Part shown: one piece after another, positions 40,493 through 50,599 of the stretch
Layout: each line of letters opens with the position of its first letter
Position numbering within the stretch: position 1 is the first letter of the stretch
Origin: a virus
Length of the DNA stretch: 64,000 nt
Virus record (IMG/VR): IMGVR_UViG_3300025162_000052
Span: 1 to 64,000 of that record
Direction: 5' to 3' (one strand)
Program-made: the position numbers and the translations under genes
The notes under the pieces: model-generated
Seen by the model: only the letters and a program-made list of their open reading frames with translations
Told to the model about the DNA's origin: nothing
Databases searched by the model: none

Positions 40493-43400
40493 CCAATATT
40501 TCGAAGGACTAGATAGGGATACTAATAAACATGAATACAAAAGTACTAAATACTTTAATTTAGAAAATGGTAAGATAGTTAGTCAAGATGGATTATCTAG
40601 TGTTACTATATCTAATGTAAAAGGTACTATTCCAATACTAGACAGTAATGGTAATCATATAACTAGTATAACTGGTTATACATTAGTAGGATGGTGTAAC
40701 TTAGGGGCAGATATTATATTATTTTATTCTAGTGATACAACAGATAAAGGACAAATTTATAAACTAGTTCAAAATACAGAATTAACTTTTAGTATAACTT
40801 TAATATATGAAGATGATAATTTAAATTTTGGTAATGTATTACAGGCTATAGGAAGATATGAAAATGAGTATATCCAAAAAGTATATTGGATAGATGATTT
40901 TAATAATATGATAAGGAGTTTAAATATAGTATCTAATAGTTATCCTATAACACTTGATGTAGAAAAATTAAATATTGTACAAACTACTGACTTTTCAACT
41001 CCACAATTTAGTTCCTTTACTAGTGGAGAATTACAATCTGGTGTAATACAATATGCATATAGATACTATAATTTGAATGGTATAGAAACTATGTTTAGTC
41101 CATGTTCTGCTATAATACCATTAACTGCGGAACGAGAGACAATAGGAGTATCTTTGTATAAAGGAACTGCACCTAGTATTAATACTCAAAAAGGAGTAAT
41201 TGGTACTATAAGTAATTTAGATTCTAGTTTTGATAGAGTAGAAATTGTATCAATATGGTATGGCTCACTTAATGGAACACCTAGCATTAATGTTGTTAGT
41301 AGACAACCTTTTTCAAGTACTGTTACATTTACTGATACAGGAACATATATTGCAAGTTTAACATTAGATGAGTTTACATTATTAAGTAATCCATTATATG
41401 CTAAAAGTATTGCAATAAAAGATCAACGTATGTTTTTAGGTAATATACAAGAAGACGTATTTTGGTCACAAGCTATACAAAATTGGGACGCTAGAGCTTA
41501 TAGATTTGCAGATAGTTCTAATGATGTATATCTTTCACATAATGGAACATTAACATTGTATAGTGATATTGCTGATGTACCTGATGATAATGATGCTATA
41601 AATCTTACTAATATTATATCTAATGATGGTAATATGAGTGATGAATATAGACAATTTTATCAACAGGGTAGTAGTGTATTAGGGGGTACAGGAATAAATA
41701 TAAGTTATACTTTTAATGCTAGTGATTATTTAATAGATGATGATAGTACAAACGCTTGCCACAAAGCTACTATAGATGCTAATAATATTAATGAACAATT
41801 AGGGTTAAAGAGAAGTTGGCAACGTGACGAGATTTATAGATTTGGAATAGTATTTTATGATAAATATGGTAGAAGTAGTTTTGTTAAATGGATAGGTGAT
41901 ATACGTATACCACATTGGGATGGCAATAATAAATATGTTAATTATACTAATTCATTATTATATGGGCGACATATATATCCTATATTTACAGTATCAAATT
42001 TACCAACTGATGTAATATCATGGCAAATAGTATATGTTAATAGAGGTGTATATGATAAAACTGTTGTTGCTACTGGATTGGGGTTAGGGTTAGAAGATAG
42101 TTATGATGTAGATGGTAATTTTGCATGTACTATATGGGTTAATAATCCTAATACTACTACAGCTAATAGTATTACAGATAGAAGAAATGGAGATCTTAAT
42201 TGGGCTAAATATTATAATATATTAGAGTTTGATTCTCCAGAAATAGTATATGGTACACAAGAAGTATCTGGAGATTATATAGACTTAATAGGTTATTTTA
42301 CATTAGGCACTAGAACTGTTGCATTACGAGATATTTTAGATCCAGTATTTAGACAAACTAAATATAGAGAATTTATAGGGAATCCTAATATAGATTATAG
42401 TTATAGAAGACGTAATATACAAGATTTACAATTTTTACATCCAGGACAAAATACTAATGTCAATGGACACCCATTTACTAATGTAGGAGATAATGATGGA
42501 ACTCATAATTCGTTTCCCCCTTTAGTAGATTATGAAGAAACTTGTTCTCATTGTACTAAATGGATAGTAGGAATAGATAATGAATATGGAGTAACTAACC
42601 CATATTTTAATCTTGTTACTAATATTGGAGTATTTTCAGTTAGAAAAAATGTAATAGGTTACGGTGGAAATACTTTTAATGATAGATATAATAATAGTTA
42701 TATATCAGCTAGTGACAGAATAAATGTAAATACTAATATAGCGATATGTTATTATGGAGATACATATATCAATATGATAGAGGAATTAAGGTGTATATGG
42801 CAAGATACACTACATCCATCTCAAGAATGGATGTATTATCCTTGTGAGAGTAGTGTTAATCCAGTATTTGATTATGGGTATTCTCAATCTAAAAGTCTAT
42901 CAATAAGTGCACCTACACCTAAAGGATTGTTATTAGATACATATTGGTTTACAGATTATGTATGGCAAACTGAAGATAGATTATATATATATAATAAAAC
43001 ATATTCACAACAATATAATATTCATACATTTTTTCCTGTACCATTAGATATACAGTTAACCACTAAATATCCTTATCAAGTACGGTATAGTGACGCAAAG
43101 TATGATGGTGAAGAAATAGATTCATGGTTAAAATTTAGACCATTAAATAGTAATAATGTAGTAGGAAACTATGGAGAAGTTACATCTATAGTAGAACAGA
43201 CTAATCAATTATATTGTTTTCAAGAACATGGAGTATCTGCTATATCATCAAATAGACAGGAGTTATCATCTGCAAGTAGTGGAATTCCTGTAGTATTAGG
43301 TAAAGGTGGGGTACTTGATAGATTTGATTATCTTAGTACTGAAATAGGTAATCAATTTGGAGATTATATTGTAACAACAGCGTCTAATATATATTGGTTA

Positions 43401-44840
43401 GATAGAAGTTTACAAAAGATGTATCGTATAGGAACAAGTGGTATGGAGACATTAAGTGATACTAAATCTGTTGGTAGTATATTTAAAAATGTAGTAGATT
43501 TATATACAACATTTGATGGTATATACGATATTAAGAATAATAGATGTTACTTTACAGTACATAATACATATCCTAATTATCTAGCTACTGTTACTTATAT
43601 TAGTACAGGAATATATAGGTTATCATTAGATTTAACTAGTATAATCACTAGAGGAACAAGTAATAATACCTTATTACAATTAGGTAATACTTATGAATTT
43701 TCCTATAATGGAATAGTAGGTACATTCAGAGTTAATAGTATTGATTATGTTAATTGGACTATAACTGTTGAAGATTTAGATAATGTAATTAATGATGTTA
43801 CACCTAATTATACAATAGATTTATCAGAGTATATAGACTATAAGAATCAATATACATTATCATATAATGAGTTTGTAGATGGTTATGAATCATTCCATTC
43901 GTTTATACCGGATTGGTATTTAACTAATAACAATTCATTAATGACATATAAAGATACAGAAAAAGAAATATTCCTACATAATACAGGAATATATGGTAAT
44001 TATTATAATGCATCTGATATATATCCTATGAGATTAGATATTATAGTTAATAATAATGGTAAAGCTATACGAGAATTCAATAATATAAATTGGAGATCAG
44101 AATGTACAGTTGGTAATCAAGATTTAAAAGATGAAACGATAAAGTATATATTAGCAGAAAATAACTATCAACAAACTGATAAGATTAAATTATACCAAAT
44201 GTTAGACGATGATTATATATTCTTTTCAGAGTCTATAAATCTACCTAGTACTAGTTGGTCTGCTAGTGGAACATATACTGAAAACTCAGTAGTTCGATAT
44301 ACAGATGATAAATTATATATAGGTATAGGAACACCGATTAATGCTAGTGATACTCCTAGTATAAGTTCTAAATGGGATGAGTATAAATTATGTAATTTAC
44401 GTAGAGTAAAAAGACAATGGAATACAGGAATTCCTAGAGATGAAGATAATTATCTTAATGTACCAACATATAGTGTAACATTATATCAAGTAGGAGATGC
44501 AGTACAATACAAATATAAGCGGTATATATGTAAAGTAAAGGTACAAACATATAGTGTTAGTCAATGGTTTAATACAGATGAATGTGTATTATATAGTGGC
44601 GCGATATATAAAAGTAAAACATCTCAAAAGGGAGTAACTCCAACAGGAGCTAGTTGGGCTAATATAACAAGTTCATTTATACCTAGTGGAACTGATGATG
44701 ACACAATTTACTGGGAATATAGTCCATTATATAATCGGATGTTAGATACTTATGTAAGGGTAAATTTATGGTATATTAATAAAGATAATCATAAATTTGT
44801 ATTACATGATATGCAAACAACATGTGAAATACAACCATAA
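40464..44840 (+). CDS. Large tail protein, muzzle / P22 gp10-like tail-hub candidate, 1458 aa
   Basis: Starts ATG at 40464, overlapping the ring gene by 29 nt. Early residues ISQDGLSSVTISNVKGTIPI and FGNVLQAIGRYENEYIQKVY, and the beta-rich build with repeated Tyr/Asn/Asp strands, fit the very long tail stabilisation or muzzle protein that closes the crAss-like tail. No enzymatic domain recognised; the Cys cluster DYEETCSHCTKWIVGI (about residue 690) may bind metal. The final part is fibre-like (GVTPTGASWANITSSFIPSG). Confidence 0.82.
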   Translation: MDSLQQTTINQYFEGLDRDTNKHEYKSTKYFNLENGKIVSQDGLSSVTISNVKGTIPILDSNGNHITSITGYTLVGWCNLGADIILFYSSDTTDKGQIYKLVQNTELTFSITLIYEDDNLNFGNVLQAIGRYENEYIQKVYWIDDFNNMIRSLNIVSNSYPITLDVEKLNIVQTTDFSTPQFSSFTSGELQSGVIQYAYRYYNLNGIETMFSPCSAIIPLTAERETIGVSLYKGTAPSINTQKGVIGTISNLDSSFDRVEIVSIWYGSLNGTPSINVVSRQPFSSTVTFTDTGTYIASLTLDEFTLLSNPLYAKSIAIKDQRMFLGNIQEDVFWSQAIQNWDARAYRFADSSNDVYLSHNGTLTLYSDIADVPDDNDAINLTNIISNDGNMSDEYRQFYQQGSSVLGGTGINISYTFNASDYLIDDDSTNACHKATIDANNINEQLGLKRSWQRDEIYRFGIVFYDKYGRSSFVKWIGDIRIPHWDGNNKYVNYTNSLLYGRHIYPIFTVSNLPTDVISWQIVYVNRGVYDKTVVATGLGLGLEDSYDVDGNFACTIWVNNPNTTTANSITDRRNGDLNWAKYYNILEFDSPEIVYGTQEVSGDYIDLIGYFTLGTRTVALRDILDPVFRQTKYREFIGNPNIDYSYRRRNIQDLQFLHPGQNTNVNGHPFTNVGDNDGTHNSFPPLVDYEETCSHCTKWIVGIDNEYGVTNPYFNLVTNIGVFSVRKNVIGYGGNTFNDRYNNSYISASDRINVNTNIAICYYGDTYINMIEELRCIWQDTLHPSQEWMYYPCESSVNPVFDYGYSQSKSLSISAPTPKGLLLDTYWFTDYVWQTEDRLYIYNKTYSQQYNIHTFFPVPLDIQLTTKYPYQVRYSDAKYDGEEIDSWLKFRPLNSNNVVGNYGEVTSIVEQTNQLYCFQEHGVSAISSNRQELSSASSGIPVVLGKGGVLDRFDYLSTEIGNQFGDYIVTTASNIYWLDRSLQKMYRIGTSGMETLSDTKSVGSIFKNVVDLYTTFDGIYDIKNNRCYFTVHNTYPNYLATVTYISTGIYRLSLDLTSIITRGTSNNTLLQLGNTYEFSYNGIVGTFRVNSIDYVNWTITVEDLDNVINDVTPNYTIDLSEYIDYKNQYTLSYNEFVDGYESFHSFIPDWYLTNNNSLMTYKDTEKEIFLHNTGIYGNYYNASDIYPMRLDIIVNNNGKAIREFNNINWRSECTVGNQDLKDETIKYILAENNYQQTDKIKLYQMLDDDYIFFSESINLPSTSWSASGTYTENSVVRYTDDKLYIGIGTPINASDTPSISSKWDEYKLCNLRRVKRQWNTGIPRDEDNYLNVPTYSVTLYQVGDAVQYKYKRYICKVKVQTYSVSQWFNTDECVLYSGAIYKSKTSQKGVTPTGASWANITSSFIPSGTDDDTIYWEYSPLYNRMLDTYVRVNLWYINKDNHKFVLHDMQTTCEIQP

Positions 44841-44892
44841 TTAAAAAAATTAGATAAAATAATTTGGAAATTTAGAAATTTCTAGCTAACTT

Positions 44893-44939
44893 AGCGGTGC
44901 TATCATTGACAAAATTATGTCATAGAGTACCGCTTTTTT
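44893..44939 (+). terminator. Terminator directly abutting the next start codon
   Basis: AGCGGT (44893-44898) pairs with ACCGCT (44929-44934), with further internal pairing TATCATTGACA/TGTCATAGA, followed by six T (44934-44939). The next ATG is at 44941. As well as ending the fibre/tail transcript, it may hold back translation of the following cargo genes. Confidence 0.85.
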
Positions 44940-44940
44940 A

Positions 44941-47900
44941 ATGGAAAATTCAAACATAATAAATAATAATATGGCAAACAATAGATTGTCGAAATACAAA
45001 AAAGACAGTACTATACGAAAAAAAGTATTAGATGAATACGGATTAGGAGATTATACAGATGAACAGTTATATGGACTAGGTGGAATATTAGGAACTGTAG
45101 CTGGTGGAGTTGGTGGAGCATTATTAGGTAATCCTGTATTAGGAGCTAGTGTAGGCGGATCAATAGGTGGTTTATTAGATGATAATAAAGATAAACAACA
45201 AGTACCACAATTTAAACCACAATATGTAGAACCAGATACTCAGTTATTTAAATCTGGCGGAACTATACATATTAAACCTGAGAATAAAGGAAAATTTACA
45301 GAAATTAAAAAAAGAACTGGTAAATCTACTGAAGAATTAACTCATAGTAACAATCATTTAACTAGAAAAAGAGCAATCTTTGCTCAAAATACTAAGAAGT
45401 GGAAACATGAAGATGGTGGTATATTAAAAGAAGGTAAGATGAATATTAATGGAGAGATTGATGATTTACAAGATAATGGGGACTTTGTTAATAAATTTGG
45501 TAATAGAGAACAATACAGACAAGGTGGACAAGTTAATCAACAACAAAATACACAATTAACACCACAACAAGCTAAACAAATATTACAACAAGGTAATATT
45601 AACGGCAAACCTTTATCAGCACAACAAAAAATGTATCTTACTCAAATCATTCAAGGTAAAGGAATTCAACAAAATAATAATATATCACAAGAGCAACAAA
45701 CTTCGCAGTATCAAAATGGGGGAGATATAGATGGAGATGATAGTGGTACTGATGCTAATTTAGGATTAGGAGACATAGGAAGTACTTTAGGCAAAGGATT
45801 ATTTGGAGCAGCTATGACTAGTATAGGATTAGATATGTTAAATTCGCACAAAAAAGAAAAGAGTTTGACACCTGCACAAAAACGTAAACAAAAATTAGTA
45901 GAAAAATGGTATAGACGTGGAATGTCTGAAGATGATGCTAATCAATGGGCTAGTGCTGAAAATAAAGAAGTTAAATATGGTGGAGAAGTACAATATAAAC
46001 CGGGTGGTGAAATAGAAACCAATGGAGTAATGAGTATGACTAATCAACCTACTGAAGAAGAGATACGTGGTTATTATAAACGACATCTTAAAAAAGGTGG
46101 ACAATTAGGTGATGGTAGTGATAATTCTATTAATAGAATATTATTACAACAGGTAAAGGAACATGGTTTAAATGCTAGACAAAATAGTAGAGCATTAGCT
46201 GGATGGAGAAAAGATATGGTAAAAGCTACTCATAATAAATATGAAGATGGTAGTGAATTAGCAACATATAATGGAGCAAAACATGAAGATGGTGGAGTTA
46301 CATTACCAATTGGACAAGGACAACAACAAAATGAAGTAGAAGGTGGAGAAACTGGAGTACCAACAAAAGTTACAGGAAAACAAAATACTTATATATTAAA
46401 TGATACAACGCCAATAGATGCTGAACAAGCAAAAATGTTTAATATAGATAAAAAGTATATTGGTAAAACACCTGCTAATGTTAGTAAAAGATTAGAAAAA
46501 TTTTATGGATTTAGAAAGAATAGTCCTATAGATATTGATGATTTTAAAGAACAAATGAATAAGTTAACACAAGTTAATGAACTTCAATTATATAATAAAC
46601 AATTAGATGAAATGAGAAATAATCCAGAAGCATTACAGCAAATGGTATCTCAAAAAGCTAATGAAGAAGTACAACAAAATCAACAAGAGCAAGTACAACA
46701 ACCAATACAGGAACAAACTGGAATGGAGCAACAACTTGAACAATCACAGCAACAAATGAAGTATGGTGGTAAGTTGAAATATGAAGATGGAAAACAATTA
46801 GGAGACCCACCTGATAATAATGGAAAAGGATTATTAGGAGTAACATCGCGAAATATTATTAAACCAATAAATAATAGTCAAGTTTATAATACTGATAAAG
46901 GTAGTTCAGATATAGGTAAAATAGATAAATTTGGTAGTAACGCTTTAACGAATAGAGACGGATTTGTAATGTTTAAAGAATATGGAAATAATACAGATGT
47001 ACAGAATACTAATTTAAAAGTAAATCCTAACATTACTACTAATACAGTTAATACTAATAACAATCAAGTACAAACTAATAATATACCTGTAAATAAAAAT
47101 AATATATCTAATATTGCTTCTACAGAATTGTTTGATAATAATATTAGTAATAATGAAAAAGAAACTAGTAATATTCCATTAGGGCAATCTAAAACATACG
47201 ATTATACATTAGGTATAAATAATACAGGAAAAGATGAGTTATCTGTAATTAACAGAAATAATGACAATAATTATAATGATATAATTAAAATAGATCCTAA
47301 TAAAGTACAAGTAAATAATATAGGAGTTAAACAAGATTTAGTATTACCTAATAACCAACAAAATAATAAATCTACTAGAGGTAATTGGATGAGCGAAAGT
47401 GGTAATTTCTTAGCTCAAAATGCAGGTAGTTTATTTGATATAGGACGTGGATTAGTTGGTAGTTTATTTCCAGAAAAGGAAAGTTATGGTAAAGTAATAC
47501 CTACACCAGTTAGTTTACAGAAAGTAAATCCTAATCAAGCAATATTAAATACTAAAAACACATTTCAAAATGCTGCTGAAGATGCTAAAAGAGCAGGTAT
47601 TCCATTATCACAATATATGAATGTTAGACGTGGAATAGCTAATCAAGAATCTGGACAAATTGGTAATATACAATCACAGTATGATAATCAAAATGTAGGT
47701 ATAGCTAACCAACAAGCAAGTACTAATGCTGAAAATGCTAATAGAACTGCTATGATGAACCAACAAATAGGACAACAAGAGACTATAGCTAATGCACAGA
47801 ATAAAGCTCAAAATGAAAATATATTACAAGCAGGATTAAGTAATTTAGGACAAAATTATGGTATATATACTAGAGATCAAAAAGCTATGGGTATGGAGAA

Positions 47901-48090
47901 ATGGATATTATCTAACGGACTTTTAAATAGTAAAGATTTTGGTATAATGGAAGGGTTAACAGATAAAGATGGTAAAGTATTAGATCCTACATTTGTAAGT
48001 ATAGTTACTACTAAAGATGGTAAAAAATATTATAAAACTAGAGAAGGTAAAGTATTTGATATTAATAATAAAACACGAATATTAGAATAA
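44941..48090 (+). CDS. Virion cargo/ejection protein, 1049 aa
   Basis: Residues about 38-75 form a glycine zipper (GGILGTVAGGVGGALLGNPV), suited to membrane insertion. Residues 105-150 contain IHIKPENKGKFTEIKKRTGK and NHLTRKRAIFAQNTKKW, a segment common in Bacteroidetes-phage virion proteins, and the protein has repeated KYGG/EDGG phrases and a KHEDGGVTLP ... EVEGGE motif. Gln/Asn-rich low-complexity linkers dominate the centre. An alternative start at 44971 (MANNRLSKYK) is possible, since ATG 44941 touches the terminator. Likely packaged in the capsid and ejected with DNA. Confidence 0.8.
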   Translation: MENSNIINNNMANNRLSKYKKDSTIRKKVLDEYGLGDYTDEQLYGLGGILGTVAGGVGGALLGNPVLGASVGGSIGGLLDDNKDKQQVPQFKPQYVEPDTQLFKSGGTIHIKPENKGKFTEIKKRTGKSTEELTHSNNHLTRKRAIFAQNTKKWKHEDGGILKEGKMNINGEIDDLQDNGDFVNKFGNREQYRQGGQVNQQQNTQLTPQQAKQILQQGNINGKPLSAQQKMYLTQIIQGKGIQQNNNISQEQQTSQYQNGGDIDGDDSGTDANLGLGDIGSTLGKGLFGAAMTSIGLDMLNSHKKEKSLTPAQKRKQKLVEKWYRRGMSEDDANQWASAENKEVKYGGEVQYKPGGEIETNGVMSMTNQPTEEEIRGYYKRHLKKGGQLGDGSDNSINRILLQQVKEHGLNARQNSRALAGWRKDMVKATHNKYEDGSELATYNGAKHEDGGVTLPIGQGQQQNEVEGGETGVPTKVTGKQNTYILNDTTPIDAEQAKMFNIDKKYIGKTPANVSKRLEKFYGFRKNSPIDIDDFKEQMNKLTQVNELQLYNKQLDEMRNNPEALQQMVSQKANEEVQQNQQEQVQQPIQEQTGMEQQLEQSQQQMKYGGKLKYEDGKQLGDPPDNNGKGLLGVTSRNIIKPINNSQVYNTDKGSSDIGKIDKFGSNALTNRDGFVMFKEYGNNTDVQNTNLKVNPNITTNTVNTNNNQVQTNNIPVNKNNISNIASTELFDNNISNNEKETSNIPLGQSKTYDYTLGINNTGKDELSVINRNNDNNYNDIIKIDPNKVQVNNIGVKQDLVLPNNQQNNKSTRGNWMSESGNFLAQNAGSLFDIGRGLVGSLFPEKESYGKVIPTPVSLQKVNPNQAILNTKNTFQNAAEDAKRAGIPLSQYMNVRRGIANQESGQIGNIQSQYDNQNVGIANQQASTNAENANRTAMMNQQIGQQETIANAQNKAQNENILQAGLSNLGQNYGIYTRDQKAMGMEKWILSNGLLNSKDFGIMEGLTDKDGKVLDPTFVSIVTTKDGKKYYKTREGKVFDINNKTRILE

Positions 48091-48091
48091 T

Positions 48092-50599
48092 ATGAGTAGA
48101 TTTTGGACAAGGCGAGATAATCAAGGTACATCACAATATGTACCTTTACCTCTTGATTTTATAGCAGGTAAAATACAACAAGAACAACAAGGATTAGATG
48201 TAAGTAGAGATGCTGTAACTAATGCTATATTAAAGAGTGGGTACATAAATGCACAAACAGGGGATTATAGAAATTTAGATCAAACTCAATTATATTTACA
48301 AAAACAAAAAGAAGTACAACAAAAGAAAGAAGCACTTATAGATGAATTAAATAAAGACCCTTATGCATGGAAAGATGTGTATAATAAAACTAATAGAATG
48401 AAACAAGAATATTATACTGACCCTGATATAATAAGAATGGAAGATGCATCTAAACATTATGATGCGTTATTAAAAGAACGTAATAAATTAGGTAAAGACT
48501 ATAGAAATTATAGAGACCCTTATACTGAAATGAAAGGAGTTACTACTAATGAAAAGGGAGTTATAACAAATGCAAATTCATTTGAATTTACCGGATTAAA
48601 AGGGTACTCAGATAGACATATAGAAGGTAGTAAAATAATGGAAGGATTTAAAGCTAGTGGAGAGAAAACAGGATATAGTTTTGTAAATCCAATTACCGGA
48701 ATGATAGAACATCATACAGGAGGTAGTGAACAAATAAGTCCACAACAAATTGCACAATTTGTAGGAATTAAACCTTATATTGATGTAGATGAAAAAACAG
48801 GTAAATCTATTATGAAGTTTAATGTGGATGGAACAATGAATGAAACAGTTAATAATTTTTTAACTAGCAATGGAGGACAAGATTTTATAGATGAAATGGC
48901 ATTTAATTATAAAAAAGCAGGTAAAGAATTAACTAATGATGATATTATAAAAAAAGCCAAATTATTCTTATATGAAATAGGTAGTAAACAAATTTTTAAT
49001 AAATCAGAAAATGATTTTACTATGAAAAATGATGCTGTTCATGCAGGAAAAGAAATAGAAAAATTTAAAAGAAGTCTGAACGCTGAAGTTCCAATATATG
49101 CCCCAGTAGATAATACATTAAAAACTCCAGAAGATTATAATAAAAAGAAAGTAGATTTACAAAAAAGTAAAACAGGATTAGTTAGTATAGAAAATACATT
49201 AAATACTAATTATAATGATATTGGTACAGAAATGGGTGTACAAAATGATAAAGATATTATACCAAATGGAGTAAACATTTATTTAGGTAAAGATAAAATA
49301 TCTACAACTAAAAAATTAGTACAACAAGCTAATCAAGCTATCAATCCTGATAGTAATACAATTGACCTTGAAAAATTAGCTAAAATAAATAGTAATCACC
49401 CTATATTAAAATATAAGAATGATAAAGATAAAATAACTAATATTACACAGGGTATATTATTAGTAAATGGACAACAACAGGAGTATAATAATGTTAGAAA
49501 CAAAGTTGTTGAAGTAGAAAATCATATTAATGCTATAGATAATGAGATAAATAAACAATATAATTTAGAAAATGAATATAATAAATTAGAAGATAAAGAT
49601 AAAAAATTATTTAAAACTAAAGATGATTTTATTAATTACATTAAAACAAACGACATTAAATATGCAGATTTAAGTAATCAAGAACAACGTATTGGTAATT
49701 ATACAACATCTGAAGATTATTTAAGACAGTTTGATAAAATTAAAAATAAATATAGTGAAGTTAAAAATGAAATATTAAAATTTAATCCTTCATTAGGTAT
49801 AGAAGGTATGACTTATGAACCCGGTAAAAATAGTACACAAGATAAATATTTAGACCAAATAAATAGATTGTTTAAAGGAAATAAAGATGCTGTAGGTAAA
49901 TTGAAAGTACTTAATAGTTCAGAAAATATAAATGATAAAATAGCTAATGGTGAAATTAAAGACCTAGATGCAAGCAATATTAAATTAGTACCGCATACAG
50001 ATAATAATACAGGTAAAACTAGTTTTATAATGTATTATAATAATTTAAAACCAGATAAAGATGGTAATTTAATACCTACTAAAGAGTCTAAATCTATTAA
50101 AATAGAAGCAGACGAAAGTACTGTTAAAGCATGGAGAGATGGTATATTACAAGGAGAAACAGAAAATAATGTTAAACATCAAAATGGTTCTATGAGTAGT
50201 ACAAGACATAATCAAGTTAAAAATCAATTAGGTATAGGATTTGCAGAAACTATGTTTAAAGATCCAGAAGTAATTAATGAAGGCACTTTAACTAATCTTA
50301 AAATAGGTGACGCTGTTACTCAACAAGCTGATAATATATATATACCTAATACAGAATTTACTGTGATAGGTGGTAAAGGTACAGGAAAAGATAGATTGTA
50401 CACTATTAAAATAACTAATACATCTACAGGGGAAGTATTAGAAAAACAAGCAAAAATATCTGCTATAAAACAAATTATAGGTAGAGTAGGTATAAGAGCA
50501 AGTGAACATTTAAATAGTAGTAATTTAGAAGTAAATCAAGGACTTACTTTACAAAACAAGATAAAGGAAGAGTTTAATAAAACTGATAAGAATGAGTAA
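48092..50599 (+). CDS. Virion cargo protein, 835 aa
   Basis: N-terminus FWTRRDNQGTSQYVPLPLDF and FIAGKIQQEQQGLDVSRDAV is typical of crAss-like cargo proteins. Long helical coiled-coil stretches (EVENHINAIDNEINKQYNLE), Lys/Asn-rich, with no membrane segment or catalytic motif seen. It lies between the glycine-zipper cargo protein and the giant RNAP protein and overlaps the latter by 8 nt. It probably enters the host with the polymerase. Confidence 0.8.
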   Translation: MSRFWTRRDNQGTSQYVPLPLDFIAGKIQQEQQGLDVSRDAVTNAILKSGYINAQTGDYRNLDQTQLYLQKQKEVQQKKEALIDELNKDPYAWKDVYNKTNRMKQEYYTDPDIIRMEDASKHYDALLKERNKLGKDYRNYRDPYTEMKGVTTNEKGVITNANSFEFTGLKGYSDRHIEGSKIMEGFKASGEKTGYSFVNPITGMIEHHTGGSEQISPQQIAQFVGIKPYIDVDEKTGKSIMKFNVDGTMNETVNNFLTSNGGQDFIDEMAFNYKKAGKELTNDDIIKKAKLFLYEIGSKQIFNKSENDFTMKNDAVHAGKEIEKFKRSLNAEVPIYAPVDNTLKTPEDYNKKKVDLQKSKTGLVSIENTLNTNYNDIGTEMGVQNDKDIIPNGVNIYLGKDKISTTKKLVQQANQAINPDSNTIDLEKLAKINSNHPILKYKNDKDKITNITQGILLVNGQQQEYNNVRNKVVEVENHINAIDNEINKQYNLENEYNKLEDKDKKLFKTKDDFINYIKTNDIKYADLSNQEQRIGNYTTSEDYLRQFDKIKNKYSEVKNEILKFNPSLGIEGMTYEPGKNSTQDKYLDQINRLFKGNKDAVGKLKVLNSSENINDKIANGEIKDLDASNIKLVPHTDNNTGKTSFIMYYNNLKPDKDGNLIPTKESKSIKIEADESTVKAWRDGILQGETENNVKHQNGSMSSTRHNQVKNQLGIGFAETMFKDPEVINEGTLTNLKIGDAVTQQADNIYIPNTEFTVIGGKGTGKDRLYTIKITNTSTGEVLEKQAKISAIKQIIGRVGIRASEHLNSSNLEVNQGLTLQNKIKEEFNKTDKNE

